NCBI RefSeq assembly: GCF_029846235.1
Contig: NZ_JARVWP010000009.1
Coordinates: 124,001-188,000 of the forward strand
From: Bradyrhizobium sp. CER78
GTDB lineage: Bacteria; Pseudomonadota; Alphaproteobacteria; Rhizobiales; Xanthobacteraceae
Length of the DNA stretch: 64,000 bases
Direction of reading: 5' to 3'
A program made the translations under genes and the position numbers. Position 1 is the stretch's first letter. Each line of letters begins with the position of its first letter. The notes beneath the pieces are model-generated. The model saw only the letters and a program-made list of their open reading frames with translations. It did no database searches and was not told where the DNA came from. Shown here in pieces: positions 24,652 through 32,917 of this stretch.

Positions 24652-25902
24652 ATGTTGAAAGGCAGTTTGGGACTGATTGCGTTGAGCAGCCTGTTGCTTT
24701 CGGGCACGGCGTTCGCCCAGGAGAAGATCAAGGTCGGCGTCACCGCGACGCTCGAGGGCACCTACACGGTGCTCGGCGAGGACGGCATGCGCGGCTTCCA
24801 GACCGCGCTCAATGTGCTCGGCAAGAAGATCGGCGACAAGGAGCTCGAATTCGTCGTCGCCTCGACCGACGCGACGCCCGACTCCGCGGTGCGCGCGGTG
24901 CGCAAGCTGATCGAGCAGGACAAGGTGCAGATCCTGCTGTCGCCGCTGTCCGGCGACGAGGGCATCGCGGTGAAGAATTTCGCCAAGACCCATCCGGAGC
25001 TGACCTTCGTCAACGCCGCCTCCGGCGCGCAGGAGACGACCTATGTCGATCCGGCACCGAACTTCTTCCGCTACAACATGGACGGCGCGCAGTGGCAGGT
25101 CGGCCTCGGCAAATACGCCTATGAGACCAAGGGCTATCGCAAGATCGCGACCGTCGGCGAGGACTACTCCTTCATCTACACCCAGGTGTTCGGCCTGGTG
25201 CTGGAATTCTGCGGCGCCGGCGGCCAGGTCACCAACCGGCAATGGGTGCCGCTCGGCACCAAGGACTTCGCCTCGGTCATCGCAGCGCTGCCTGACGATG
25301 TCGATGCGATCTATCTCGGCCTCGGCGGCGCCGACGCCGTCAACTTCCTCAACCAGTATCAGCAGGCCGGCGGCAAGGCGCATCTGATGGGCGGCTCGAT
25401 CATGATCGACCAGACCATCCTGTCGTCGAAGGGCAGTGCCAAGAACGCGCTGATCGGCACCATCGCCGCGAGCGGCCAGGCCGACACCTGGGAGGATCCG
25501 GGCTGGCAGAAATTCGTGAAGGCCTATCAGGACTCCTTCCCGGAGAGCAAACGCTTCCCGAGCCCGTCGCTGCTCGCCACCAACTATTACGGCTCGACCA
25601 TGGCGCTGATCCTGGCGCTGCGGCAGGTCAATGGCGATCTCTCCAACAACCAGGCCAAGCTGAAGGACGCGCTGGCGAAGATCGAGATCGACGCGCCGAA
25701 CGGCAAGATCAAGCTCGACGCCAACCGCCAGGCGATCGGCACCAATTTCGTCACCGAGGTGGTCGATGACGGCAAGGGCGCGCTGTTCAGCAAGGTCGTG
25801 AAGGTGATCCCGAACGTCAACCAGACGCTGGGCTACGATCCGGCGGTGTTCGCCAAGATCGGCCTGCCGAGCCGCACGGTCCCGGAGTGCAAGAAGTACT
25901 GA
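24652..25902 (+). CDS. Branched-chain-type ABC transporter periplasmic binding protein
   Basis: This 416-residue protein has a signal peptide (residues 1-23, ending GTAFAQ). The mature periplasmic type I binding fold begins KIKVGVTATLEGTYTVLGEDG and contains the family's LSPLSGDEGIAVKNFA and YYGSTMALILALRQV segments. It probably delivers its ligand to the LivH/M/G/F system at 26979-32054; an AraC gene lies between. A strong GGGAGGAAG ribosome binding site fixes the ATG. The family binds amino acids, amides, urea or aromatic acids; the ligand here is unknown. Confidence 0.9.
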   Translation: MLKGSLGLIALSSLLLSGTAFAQEKIKVGVTATLEGTYTVLGEDGMRGFQTALNVLGKKIGDKELEFVVASTDATPDSAVRAVRKLIEQDKVQILLSPLSGDEGIAVKNFAKTHPELTFVNAASGAQETTYVDPAPNFFRYNMDGAQWQVGLGKYAYETKGYRKIATVGEDYSFIYTQVFGLVLEFCGAGGQVTNRQWVPLGTKDFASVIAALPDDVDAIYLGLGGADAVNFLNQYQQAGGKAHLMGGSIMIDQTILSSKGSAKNALIGTIAASGQADTWEDPGWQKFVKAYQDSFPESKRFPSPSLLATNYYGSTMALILALRQVNGDLSNNQAKLKDALAKIEIDAPNGKIKLDANRQAIGTNFVTEVVDDGKGALFSKVVKVIPNVNQTLGYDPAVFAKIGLPSRTVPECKKY

Positions 25903-26038
25903 CGTATTTGTTGCAGTGCAGGCAGAGCGGCCGCGGCATGGCGCGCGGTTGCATCAGGAGCCCTGCTCGCCCTTGCTTTCCGCGGGCGGATGATGAACGC
26001 TTGTCGAAAAGACAAGAACATCCCGCGGGAGGGGAGGC

Positions 26039-26857
26039 ATGAGCAGGGCGCTTGCCGTCTTCCACGGCCGGTTCGGTCGCGCGACGGTCTATCAGTTGAA
26101 CCGTCCCTTCAACGTGCATGCGCACCGCGAAGGGCACCTGATCTTTCATGTCGGCGGCACGCCGGCGCAGATCGACGTCTCCGAGCAGCGCCTGCTGCTC
26201 AAGGACGACACCGTAGTCGCGGTCAACCCGTGGGAACCGCACAATTTCCTGCCGACCGACATGGACCACGGCGCGATCTTCTTCGTGCTCTATGTCAATG
26301 CCGAATGGTTCGCCCCGCAGCCCGCCAGCGCGCAGGGCCTGCGTTTCGGCCGCACCTTCTTTCCGCGCACCGAGACGCTCGACCGGCTGATCCGCCGCAC
26401 CGCAGCACTGGTGTGCGGCGCGCCGTCGCTGCGCAGTCTCGATTGCGAGCTCAGACAGCTGATCGATTCCTGCTACGAGGAGAGCTGGCAGGCGGCCGAG
26501 GGCGCGCCCGCGGCCACCGCGGTGACCGATTTCCGGGTCCGCAAATCGATCAAGCTGATGTCGGAGAGCCCCGGCGCGGAGATCGAGCTCGATGCGATCG
26601 CGCGCGAAGCCGGCCTGTCGCGGCCGCATTTCTACCGGCTGTTCCGGACGCAAACCGGCGTCACCCCTCACCTCTACATGAACACGCTGATCATGGAGCA
26701 GGCGCTGGATGCGCTGGTCGCGACCGAAGCGCCGATCGCCGATATCGGCTTCGATCTCGGCTTCTCCTCGCAGAGCGGCTTCACCCGCTTCTTCGCCGCC
26801 AATGTCGGCATGGCCCCGACCGACTATCGCCGCGCCGCCAAGGTGTTGCGGCCGTGA
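26039..26857 (+). CDS. AraC-family regulator with cupin-type sensor
   Basis: This 272-residue regulator has an N-terminal cupin-like sensor (residues about 10-130, HREGHLIFHVGGTPAQID, NPWEPHNFLPTD). The C-terminal helix-turn-helix pair is IELDAIAREAGLSRPHFYRL and PIADIGFDLGFSSQSGFTRF. A GGGAGG ribosome binding site precedes the ATG. It sits between the binding-protein gene and the transporter/hydroxylase run and is the only regulator there, so it is the prime candidate activator of the 20-kb cluster (inference). Confidence 0.9.
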   Translation: MSRALAVFHGRFGRATVYQLNRPFNVHAHREGHLIFHVGGTPAQIDVSEQRLLLKDDTVVAVNPWEPHNFLPTDMDHGAIFFVLYVNAEWFAPQPASAQGLRFGRTFFPRTETLDRLIRRTAALVCGAPSLRSLDCELRQLIDSCYEESWQAAEGAPAATAVTDFRVRKSIKLMSESPGAEIELDAIAREAGLSRPHFYRLFRTQTGVTPHLYMNTLIMEQALDALVATEAPIADIGFDLGFSSQSGFTRFFAANVGMAPTDYRRAAKVLRP

Positions 26858-26978
26858 GCGAGTTCCGCACCGGACGATAAAAGATACTCTCGATCAAATC
26901 CGACGCTTTCGCCCTCGGTAGGATATTGGACACGCGGCCCGGCAGACGGTCGCGACCGACTGAGGGAACGCGGCTGAC

Positions 26979-27989
26979 ATGGCCAGGTTCATCGAACGCC
27001 ATCCGGCCTGGGCGCTGATCGTGATCATCGCGGTCGCGGTGCTCGCATGGCTGGTGTTCGCGATCTGGCCGCCGGGGCTGGAGGCCGCGATCGGCCGCAA
27101 GCGCGTGTTCCTCAACGCCGTACTCAACGGCATCACGCTCGGCGGGCTCTACTTCCTGGTGGCGAGCGGCTTCACGCTGATCTTCGGCCTGATGCGCAAC
27201 GTCAACCTCGCGCACGGCTCGCTCTATCTGTTCGGCGGCTATATCGGCTACGCCGTCAGCACCTGGACCGGTTCGTGGATCCTCTCTTTCATCGTCGCCT
27301 TCATCGCGGTGGCGCTGGTCGGGGTGATCCTGCAGCTCGCCGTCTTCCGCCGCATGGAGGGTCAGGACCTCCGCCAGACCATGGTCACGATCGGGCTCTC
27401 GATCGTGTTCGCCGATCTGATGCTGTGGGTGTTCGGCGGCGATTTCTACCAGGTCCAGACCCCGAGCTGGCTGATCGGCCCGGTGCAGCTGCCGCTGCTG
27501 ACCGCGATCAAATCATCGGGCGAGCCGGTCTATCTGCAATATCCGCTGGTGCGGCTGGTGATCTTCGCCGCCTCCGTTGTGATCGGCATCGCGATGTGGC
27601 TGGCGCTGAACCGAACCCGCATCGGCATGATCGTGCGGGCCGGCGTCGACGACCGCGACATCCTGGCCGCGACCGGGGTGCGGATCCAGCTGGTGTTCGT
27701 GCTGGTGTTCGCGCTCGGCGCGGGGCTTGCCGGCATCGCGGGTGTCGTCGGCGGCACCTTCCAGTCGCTGTCGCCCGGCGAGGATACCCGCTTCCTACTT
27801 GCTTCCCTCGTCGTCGTGATCGTCGGCGGCATGGGCTCGATCCCGGGGGCGGCGCTCGGCGCCGTCATCATCGGCCTCGCCGAGCAACTCGGCTCGGTCT
27901 ACATCCCGACCTACGCCATCGTCGTCACCTTCCTGATCATGGTGCTGGTGCTGGCGCTGCGGCCGCAGGGCCTGCTCGCGAGGCGATGA
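26979..27989 (+). CDS. livH: Branched-chain-type ABC permease, LivH family
   Basis: This 336-residue inner-membrane permease has about nine hydrophobic segments, including ITLGGLYFLVASGFTLIFGL and GLMRNVNLAHGSLYLFGGYI, typical of LivH. It has an unusual hydrophobic N-terminal extension (residues 1-45) before the normal LivH start, which adds one membrane segment. It begins the 18-gene same-strand run; the next gene starts one base after its stop. Confidence 0.9.
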   Translation: MARFIERHPAWALIVIIAVAVLAWLVFAIWPPGLEAAIGRKRVFLNAVLNGITLGGLYFLVASGFTLIFGLMRNVNLAHGSLYLFGGYIGYAVSTWTGSWILSFIVAFIAVALVGVILQLAVFRRMEGQDLRQTMVTIGLSIVFADLMLWVFGGDFYQVQTPSWLIGPVQLPLLTAIKSSGEPVYLQYPLVRLVIFAASVVIGIAMWLALNRTRIGMIVRAGVDDRDILAATGVRIQLVFVLVFALGAGLAGIAGVVGGTFQSLSPGEDTRFLLASLVVVIVGGMGSIPGAALGAVIIGLAEQLGSVYIPTYAIVVTFLIMVLVLALRPQGLLARR

Positions 27990-27990
27990 G

Positions 27991-29076
27991 ATGTCGTTGC
28001 TGCAGAGCACCCAGTTCCGCCCCGATCCATCCGCCAACGCGACCCGTCGCGCCCTGCTCCGCACTTGGCCGGAATTCCAGAATCCTGTGGCCTGGCTGGT
28101 CGCGCTGATCCTCGTGATCATGCCGCTGATCGCCAACGGCTTCTTCCTGATCGAGATCTTCGCCACCACGCTGATCCTCGGCGTCATCGCGCTCAGCCTG
28201 ATGTTCCTGGCCGGCTATGGCGGCATGGTCAGTCTCATGCAGCTCACCGTCGCAGGCTTCGCCGGCTACATGGTCGCGGTGTTCGGCATGAGCGGCAACG
28301 CCAATATCAGCCTTGGCTGGCCGTGGTGGCTCGCGACCCCGATGGCACTGGCGCTGGCGACGCTGTTCGGCACGCTCGGCGGCGCGCTCGCGGTGCGTAC
28401 CGAAGGCATCTACACCATCATGATCACGCTCGCGATCGGCGCCGCGTTCTACTATTTCACCAACCAGAACTGGGCGATCTTCAACGGCCACACCGGCATC
28501 AACACCGTCGCAACGCCGCACTTCTGGGGTGTCGACTGGCGTTCCGATATCGCGTTCTACTACGTGACGCTCGGCGTCGCCGCGATCTGCTACTTCGCCG
28601 TGCAGTATGTGTCGCGTGCGCCGTTCGGGCTCGCACTGCAAGGCGTCCGCGACAATCCCCGCCGCATGGCCGCGCTCGGCTTCAATCCCAATGCGCACCG
28701 CATCGCGGCCTACGCCTTCGCCGCCTTCATCGCGGCGCTCGGCGGCGTGTTGCAGGTCTGGAACTACCGGCAGATCTCGCCCGGTTCGGTCAGCGTCGGC
28801 GCCTGCATCGACGTCCTGATCATCGCCGTGGTCGGCGGCATCACAAGGCCGATCGGCCCCTTCATCGGCGCGCTGATCTTCGTGCTGCTGCGGACCTTCG
28901 CGCTCGACGTGCTGATCAAGCTCGGGCTCGACGGCAACCGCTTCCGCCTGTTGATCGGTCTCGGCTTCCTCGCCATCGTGTTCTGGTCGTCCGACGGTGT
29001 GATCGGCCTGTGGGAGCGTTGGCGGCGCCGCAATGCATCCTCGACGCAACGTTCGGGCGGAGGCCGCCATGGATAG
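27991..29076 (+). CDS. livM: Branched-chain-type ABC permease, LivM family
   Basis: This 361-residue inner-membrane permease pairs with LivH. It has LivM hallmarks: LAGYGGMVSLMQLTVAGFAG, ALAVRTEGIYTIMITLAIGA, GVRDNPRRMAALGFN and GGITRPIGPFIGALIFVLL. Its start is one base after LivH's stop and its 3' end overlaps LivG by 8 bases, so translation is probably coupled. Confidence 0.92.
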   Translation: MSLLQSTQFRPDPSANATRRALLRTWPEFQNPVAWLVALILVIMPLIANGFFLIEIFATTLILGVIALSLMFLAGYGGMVSLMQLTVAGFAGYMVAVFGMSGNANISLGWPWWLATPMALALATLFGTLGGALAVRTEGIYTIMITLAIGAAFYYFTNQNWAIFNGHTGINTVATPHFWGVDWRSDIAFYYVTLGVAAICYFAVQYVSRAPFGLALQGVRDNPRRMAALGFNPNAHRIAAYAFAAFIAALGGVLQVWNYRQISPGSVSVGACIDVLIIAVVGGITRPIGPFIGALIFVLLRTFALDVLIKLGLDGNRFRLLIGLGFLAIVFWSSDGVIGLWERWRRRNASSTQRSGGGRHG

Positions 29077-29851
29077 CGTCGCGCACCGCCTGTCCGCTGT
29101 CGGCGCCGGCGCGGCGCTGGAACTGCGCGGCGTGACGCGGCTATTCGGCGCGCTGGCGGCGCTGACCGACGTCACCATCACCGTGCGTCCCGGCGAACGC
29201 CGCGCCGTGCTCGGCTCGAACGGCGCCGGCAAGACCACGCTGTTCAACTGCATCACCGGCGACTTCCCGCCCTCCTCCGGTACGATCCGCTTCTTCGGCG
29301 AGGACATCACCCAGTTCCCGCCCTATGAGCGCATCCGCCGGGGCTTGCGCCGCACCTACCAGATCTCGGCTTTGTTCCCCGGCCTCACGGTGCAGGACAA
29401 CGTCTATCTCGCCTGCCGCGGCGTCTCGCGCGGACGGTTCTCCTTCCTGCGTCCGGGGCAGAACGATGCGTTGATGCACGCGACCGAGACGCTGGTGCAG
29501 GCGGTGCATCTCACGGGCGTCAAGGACCAGCGCGTCGCCGAGCTCGCGCATGGCCAGCAGCGCCAGCTCGAGATCGCACTGGCGCTGGCCGGCGCGCCGC
29601 GCTTCATCCTGTTCGACGAGCCGGCGGCAGGACTATCGCCGACCGAGCGGCGCGAGCTGATCGAGATCCTGACCTCGCTGCCGGCGCATATCGGCTACAT
29701 CATCATCGAGCACGACATGGACGTTGCGCTGCGCGTCGTCGAGAGCGTGACGATGATGCACAACGGCCGCATCTTCAAGGAAGGCCTGCCGCGCGAGATC
29801 GAATCCGATCCCGAGGTGCAGGAGCTCTACCTCGGAGGCGGCCATGAATGA
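29069..29851 (+). CDS. livG: Branched-chain-type ABC ATPase, LivG family
   Basis: This 260-residue ATPase has Walker A GSNGAGKTT (residues 49-57), a LAHGQQRQLEIALALAG signature and Walker B RFILFDEPAAGLSP. The short form starting at ATG 29069 has GGCGGAGG upstream and overlaps LivM by 8 bases; an ATG at 29033 would overlap far more. It overlaps the next gene by 8 bases. It energises uptake with the LivF domain of the neighbour. Confidence 0.9.
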   Translation: MDSVAHRLSAVGAGAALELRGVTRLFGALAALTDVTITVRPGERRAVLGSNGAGKTTLFNCITGDFPPSSGTIRFFGEDITQFPPYERIRRGLRRTYQISALFPGLTVQDNVYLACRGVSRGRFSFLRPGQNDALMHATETLVQAVHLTGVKDQRVAELAHGQQRQLEIALALAGAPRFILFDEPAAGLSPTERRELIEILTSLPAHIGYIIIEHDMDVALRVVESVTMMHNGRIFKEGLPREIESDPEVQELYLGGGHE

Positions 29852-32054
29852 CCGCCGCGCCGCGCCCGCGCTCGAGGTGAAGGGCCTCGACGTCTATTAC
29901 GGCCATTCGCACGCGCTGCAAGGCGTCGATCTCACGCTCGATAGCGGCGTGTTCTCGGTGGTCGGCCGCAACGGCATGGGCAAGACCACGCTGTGCAAGG
30001 CCATCATGGGCCTGATCCGCGCCAGCGCCGGCTCGATCCGGATTCGCGGCGAGGAAGTCACGCGGCTCAATCCGGCGCGAATCGCCCGGCTCGGCGTCGG
30101 CTATGTGCCGCAGGGCCGCCGGCTGTGGCGTTCGCTGACGGTCGACGAGCACCTCGCGCTTGCCGGCGGCCTGCGCCGCGGTGCCTGGACCATCGAGCGC
30201 ATCTACGACACCTTCCCGCGCCTTGCCGAGCGGAAGAACAACGGCGGCAACCAGCTGTCCGGCGGCGAACAGCAGATGCTCGCGATTTCGCGCGCACTGC
30301 TGACCAACCCGCATCTGTTGATCATGGACGAGCCGACCGAGGGCCTTGCGCCCGTGATCGTCGCGCAGGTCGAAGACATGCTGCTGCGCCTCGGTGACGA
30401 GGACGATATGTCCGTGCTGGTCATCGAGCAGAACATCGGTGTCGCGACGGCGGTGTCGCGCAACGTCGCGATCATGGTCAATGGCCGCATCAATCGCATC
30501 ATCGACTCGGCCCGCCTCGCGACCGACCGCGAGCTGCAGCAAAGGCTGCTCGGCGTCGGCACCCACGGCACTGATGAGACCGACGCCGAGACGGCACCGG
30601 CGAAGGCCGAAGCGCCCGGAACGCCGCAGCCGGAGCGCAAGGGGCCGACCCGCATCTACGTCTCCAATCCCGCGCTGCCGACGCGCTGGTCGCAGCCGGT
30701 GCCGATCGCCCGGATCGAGGCCGCTGCGCGGACGCAGTCCGCCGCCGTCACGCGTCTCGAGGAGACGGCCCGCACGCGGCGCGAACCGGCAACGTCGAAG
30801 ACATCGGGACCTCCCGTCGTACTGGTCGTCGGCACGCTCGACACCAAGGGCGCCGAGCTGCGCTTCATCCGCGACATCGTCGCGGGCAGCGGCCTGCGCA
30901 CCCGGCTGGTCGACGTCTCGACCAGCGGCAAGGCGGCGAGCTGCGACGTCACCGCGCAGGAGATCGCGCTGAACCACGGCCGCGGCGGCTCCAGCGTGTT
31001 CGGCGCCGATCGCGGCGCCTCGGTCACGGCGATGGCGGAGGCCTTCGAGCGATGGCTGCGCCGCCAGGGCAATGTCGCCGGCATCATTTCCGCAGGCGGC
31101 TCGGGCGGCGCGTCGCTGGTCGCGCCGGGCATGCGCGCACTGCCGGTCGGCGTGCCGAAGCTCATCATCTCCTCGGTCGCGTCCGGCGACGTCGGCCCCT
31201 ATGTCGGGCCCGCCGACATCACCATGATGTATTCGGTGACCGACGTGCAGGGCCTTAACTCGATCTCGCGTGCCGTGCTCGGCAACGGCGCCCATGCGCT
31301 GGTCGGCATGGTCAAGGCCCGGCTCGACGACCAAGCCAACAAGCAACGGGAGAGGAACGCCGGCCTGCCCGCAATCGGCATCACCATGTTCGGCGTCACG
31401 ACGCCGGCCGTGCAGAAGATCGCAGCCGACCTGCGCGAAGATTTCGAGTGCCTGGTCTTCCACGCCACCGGCGTCGGCGGCCGCTCGATGGAGAAGTTGG
31501 TCGAGTCCGGTCAGCTCGCCGGCGTGATCGATCTCACCACGACCGAAGTCTGCGACCTCCTGATGGGCGGCGTGTTCCCTGCAACCGAGGATCGCTTCGG
31601 CGCCATCATCCGCAGCCGCGTGCCCTATGTCGGCTCGGTCGGCGCGTTGGACATGGTCAACTTCGGCGCGCCCGACACCATTCCGGAGCGCTACCGGCAG
31701 CGCAAATTCCATGTCCACAATCCGCAGGTCACCTTGATGCGGACCACGCCGGAAGAGAACGAGCGCATGGGCCGCTGGATCGGCGAACGGCTGAACCAGA
31801 TGGACGGACCGGTGCGCTTCTTCCTGGCCGAGGGCGGCGTCTCCGCACTCGATGCGTCGGGCCAGCCGTTCTGGGACCCGGAGGCGGACGCCGCGCTGTT
31901 CCGCGCGCTGGAGCGCACCGTGCGCCAGACCGGCAACCGCCAGATCATCCGTATCAAGCGCAACATCAACGATCCCGAGTTCACCGCCGCCATCGTCAGC
32001 GCGTTCCGTCCGCTGCTCGGACGCGCCGGTGGCCGGCGGAGAGTGGCGAGGTGA
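29844..32054 (+). CDS. LivF-type ABC ATPase fused to a Tm-1-like (UPF0261) domain
   Basis: This 736-residue protein has two parts. Residues 8-235 are a LivF ATPase: Walker A GRNGMGKTT (41-49), signature LSGGEQQ (138-144), Walker B LLIMDEPTEGLAP. After an Ala/Pro/Arg-rich linker (about 236-322), residues about 324-725 match Tm-1-like/UPF0261 proteins: LVVGTLDTKGAELRF, IISAGGSGGASLVAPGMRAL, FHATGVGGRSMEKLVESG and ATEDRFGAIIRSRVPYVGSVG. LivF alone is about 235 residues, so this doubles the subunit. The Tm-1 domain binds ATP in structural work on tomato Tm-1; its bacterial role is unknown. The TIM-barrel partner gene starts 3 bases later. Confidence 0.9.
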   Translation: MNDRRAAPALEVKGLDVYYGHSHALQGVDLTLDSGVFSVVGRNGMGKTTLCKAIMGLIRASAGSIRIRGEEVTRLNPARIARLGVGYVPQGRRLWRSLTVDEHLALAGGLRRGAWTIERIYDTFPRLAERKNNGGNQLSGGEQQMLAISRALLTNPHLLIMDEPTEGLAPVIVAQVEDMLLRLGDEDDMSVLVIEQNIGVATAVSRNVAIMVNGRINRIIDSARLATDRELQQRLLGVGTHGTDETDAETAPAKAEAPGTPQPERKGPTRIYVSNPALPTRWSQPVPIARIEAAARTQSAAVTRLEETARTRREPATSKTSGPPVVLVVGTLDTKGAELRFIRDIVAGSGLRTRLVDVSTSGKAASCDVTAQEIALNHGRGGSSVFGADRGASVTAMAEAFERWLRRQGNVAGIISAGGSGGASLVAPGMRALPVGVPKLIISSVASGDVGPYVGPADITMMYSVTDVQGLNSISRAVLGNGAHALVGMVKARLDDQANKQRERNAGLPAIGITMFGVTTPAVQKIAADLREDFECLVFHATGVGGRSMEKLVESGQLAGVIDLTTTEVCDLLMGGVFPATEDRFGAIIRSRVPYVGSVGALDMVNFGAPDTIPERYRQRKFHVHNPQVTLMRTTPEENERMGRWIGERLNQMDGPVRFFLAEGGVSALDASGQPFWDPEADAALFRALERTVRQTGNRQIIRIKRNINDPEFTAAIVSAFRPLLGRAGGRRRVAR

Positions 32055-32057
32055 CCC

Positions 32058-32891
32058 ATGCCCAGGTTTGAACGTGCGTCGCTGTTGAAGAAGTTTCACG
32101 CCATGATCGCCCGCGGCGAGCCGATCGTTGGCGGCGGCGCCGGCACCGGGCTGTCGGCGAAATGCGAGGAGGCCGGCGGCGTCGACCTGATCGTGATCTA
32201 CAATTCCGGCCGCTACCGGATGGCCGGCCGCGGCTCGCTGGCCGGACTGATGCCGTATGGCGATGCCAACGCCATCGTCGTCGAGATGGCCGGGGAAGTA
32301 TTGCCGGTCGTGGCAAACACGCCGGTGCTCGCCGGCGTCAACGGCACCGATCCGTTCCGCGACATGGACGTGTTCCTCGACCAGCTCAAGGCGCTCGGCT
32401 TCGCCGGCGTGCAGAACTTTCCGACCGTCGGCCTGATCGACGGCACCTTCCGCGCCAACCTCGAAGAAACCGGGATGTCCTACGCGCTCGAGATCGACAT
32501 GATCGCGAAAGCGCATGACAAGAACATGCTGACCACACCCTATGTGTTCAGCGAGCAGGAAGCGACCGCGATGGCGATCGCCGGCGCCGACATCATCGTC
32601 TGCCATATGGGCCTCACCACGGGCGGCACGATCGGCGCGCAGACCGCGCCAAAGCTCGAAGACTGCCCTGCCCGCATCGAGGCCTGGGCCGAGGCCGCGC
32701 TCAGCGTCAATTCGAACATCATCGTGCTCGCGCATGGCGGTCCGATCGCGGACCCGGCCGACGCCGATTTCATCATGAAGAAGACCCGCAACTGCCACGG
32801 CTTCTACGGCGCCTCCTCGATGGAGCGTCTGCCGGTCGAGCGGGCGTTGACGGAACAGGTTCGCAAATTCAAGGCGATCGGCGCGCGCTAG
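32058..32891 (+). CDS. PEP-hydrolase-family TIM-barrel protein (Tm-1 C-terminal domain type)
   Basis: This 277-residue protein belongs to the TIM-barrel signal-transduction/phosphoenolpyruvate-hydrolase-like family (PF09370, as I recall). Diagnostic segments are IVGGGAGTGLSAKCEEAGG, LIVIYNSGRYRMAGRGSLAG, GVQNFPTVGLIDGTFR, HMGLTTGGTIGA and HGGPI. In plant Tm-1 this domain is covalently joined behind UPF0261; here it is a separate gene next to a UPF0261-LivF fusion, which strongly suggests partnership. The reaction is unestablished. It precedes the flotillin-like gene by 26 bases. Confidence 0.87.
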   Translation: MPRFERASLLKKFHAMIARGEPIVGGGAGTGLSAKCEEAGGVDLIVIYNSGRYRMAGRGSLAGLMPYGDANAIVVEMAGEVLPVVANTPVLAGVNGTDPFRDMDVFLDQLKALGFAGVQNFPTVGLIDGTFRANLEETGMSYALEIDMIAKAHDKNMLTTPYVFSEQEATAMAIAGADIIVCHMGLTTGGTIGAQTAPKLEDCPARIEAWAEAALSVNSNIIVLAHGGPIADPADADFIMKKTRNCHGFYGASSMERLPVERALTEQVRKFKAIGAR

Positions 32892-32917
32892 AGCCGCCGT
32901 GACCAAGGGAGGAAGAC

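Noticed and set aside
29775..32906. A 1043-codon open frame on the minus strand
   Set aside because: It mirrors the LivF-Tm-1 and TIM-barrel genes, has Asp/His/Arg/Gly-rich composition without domains, and arises from strong third-position G/C bias.
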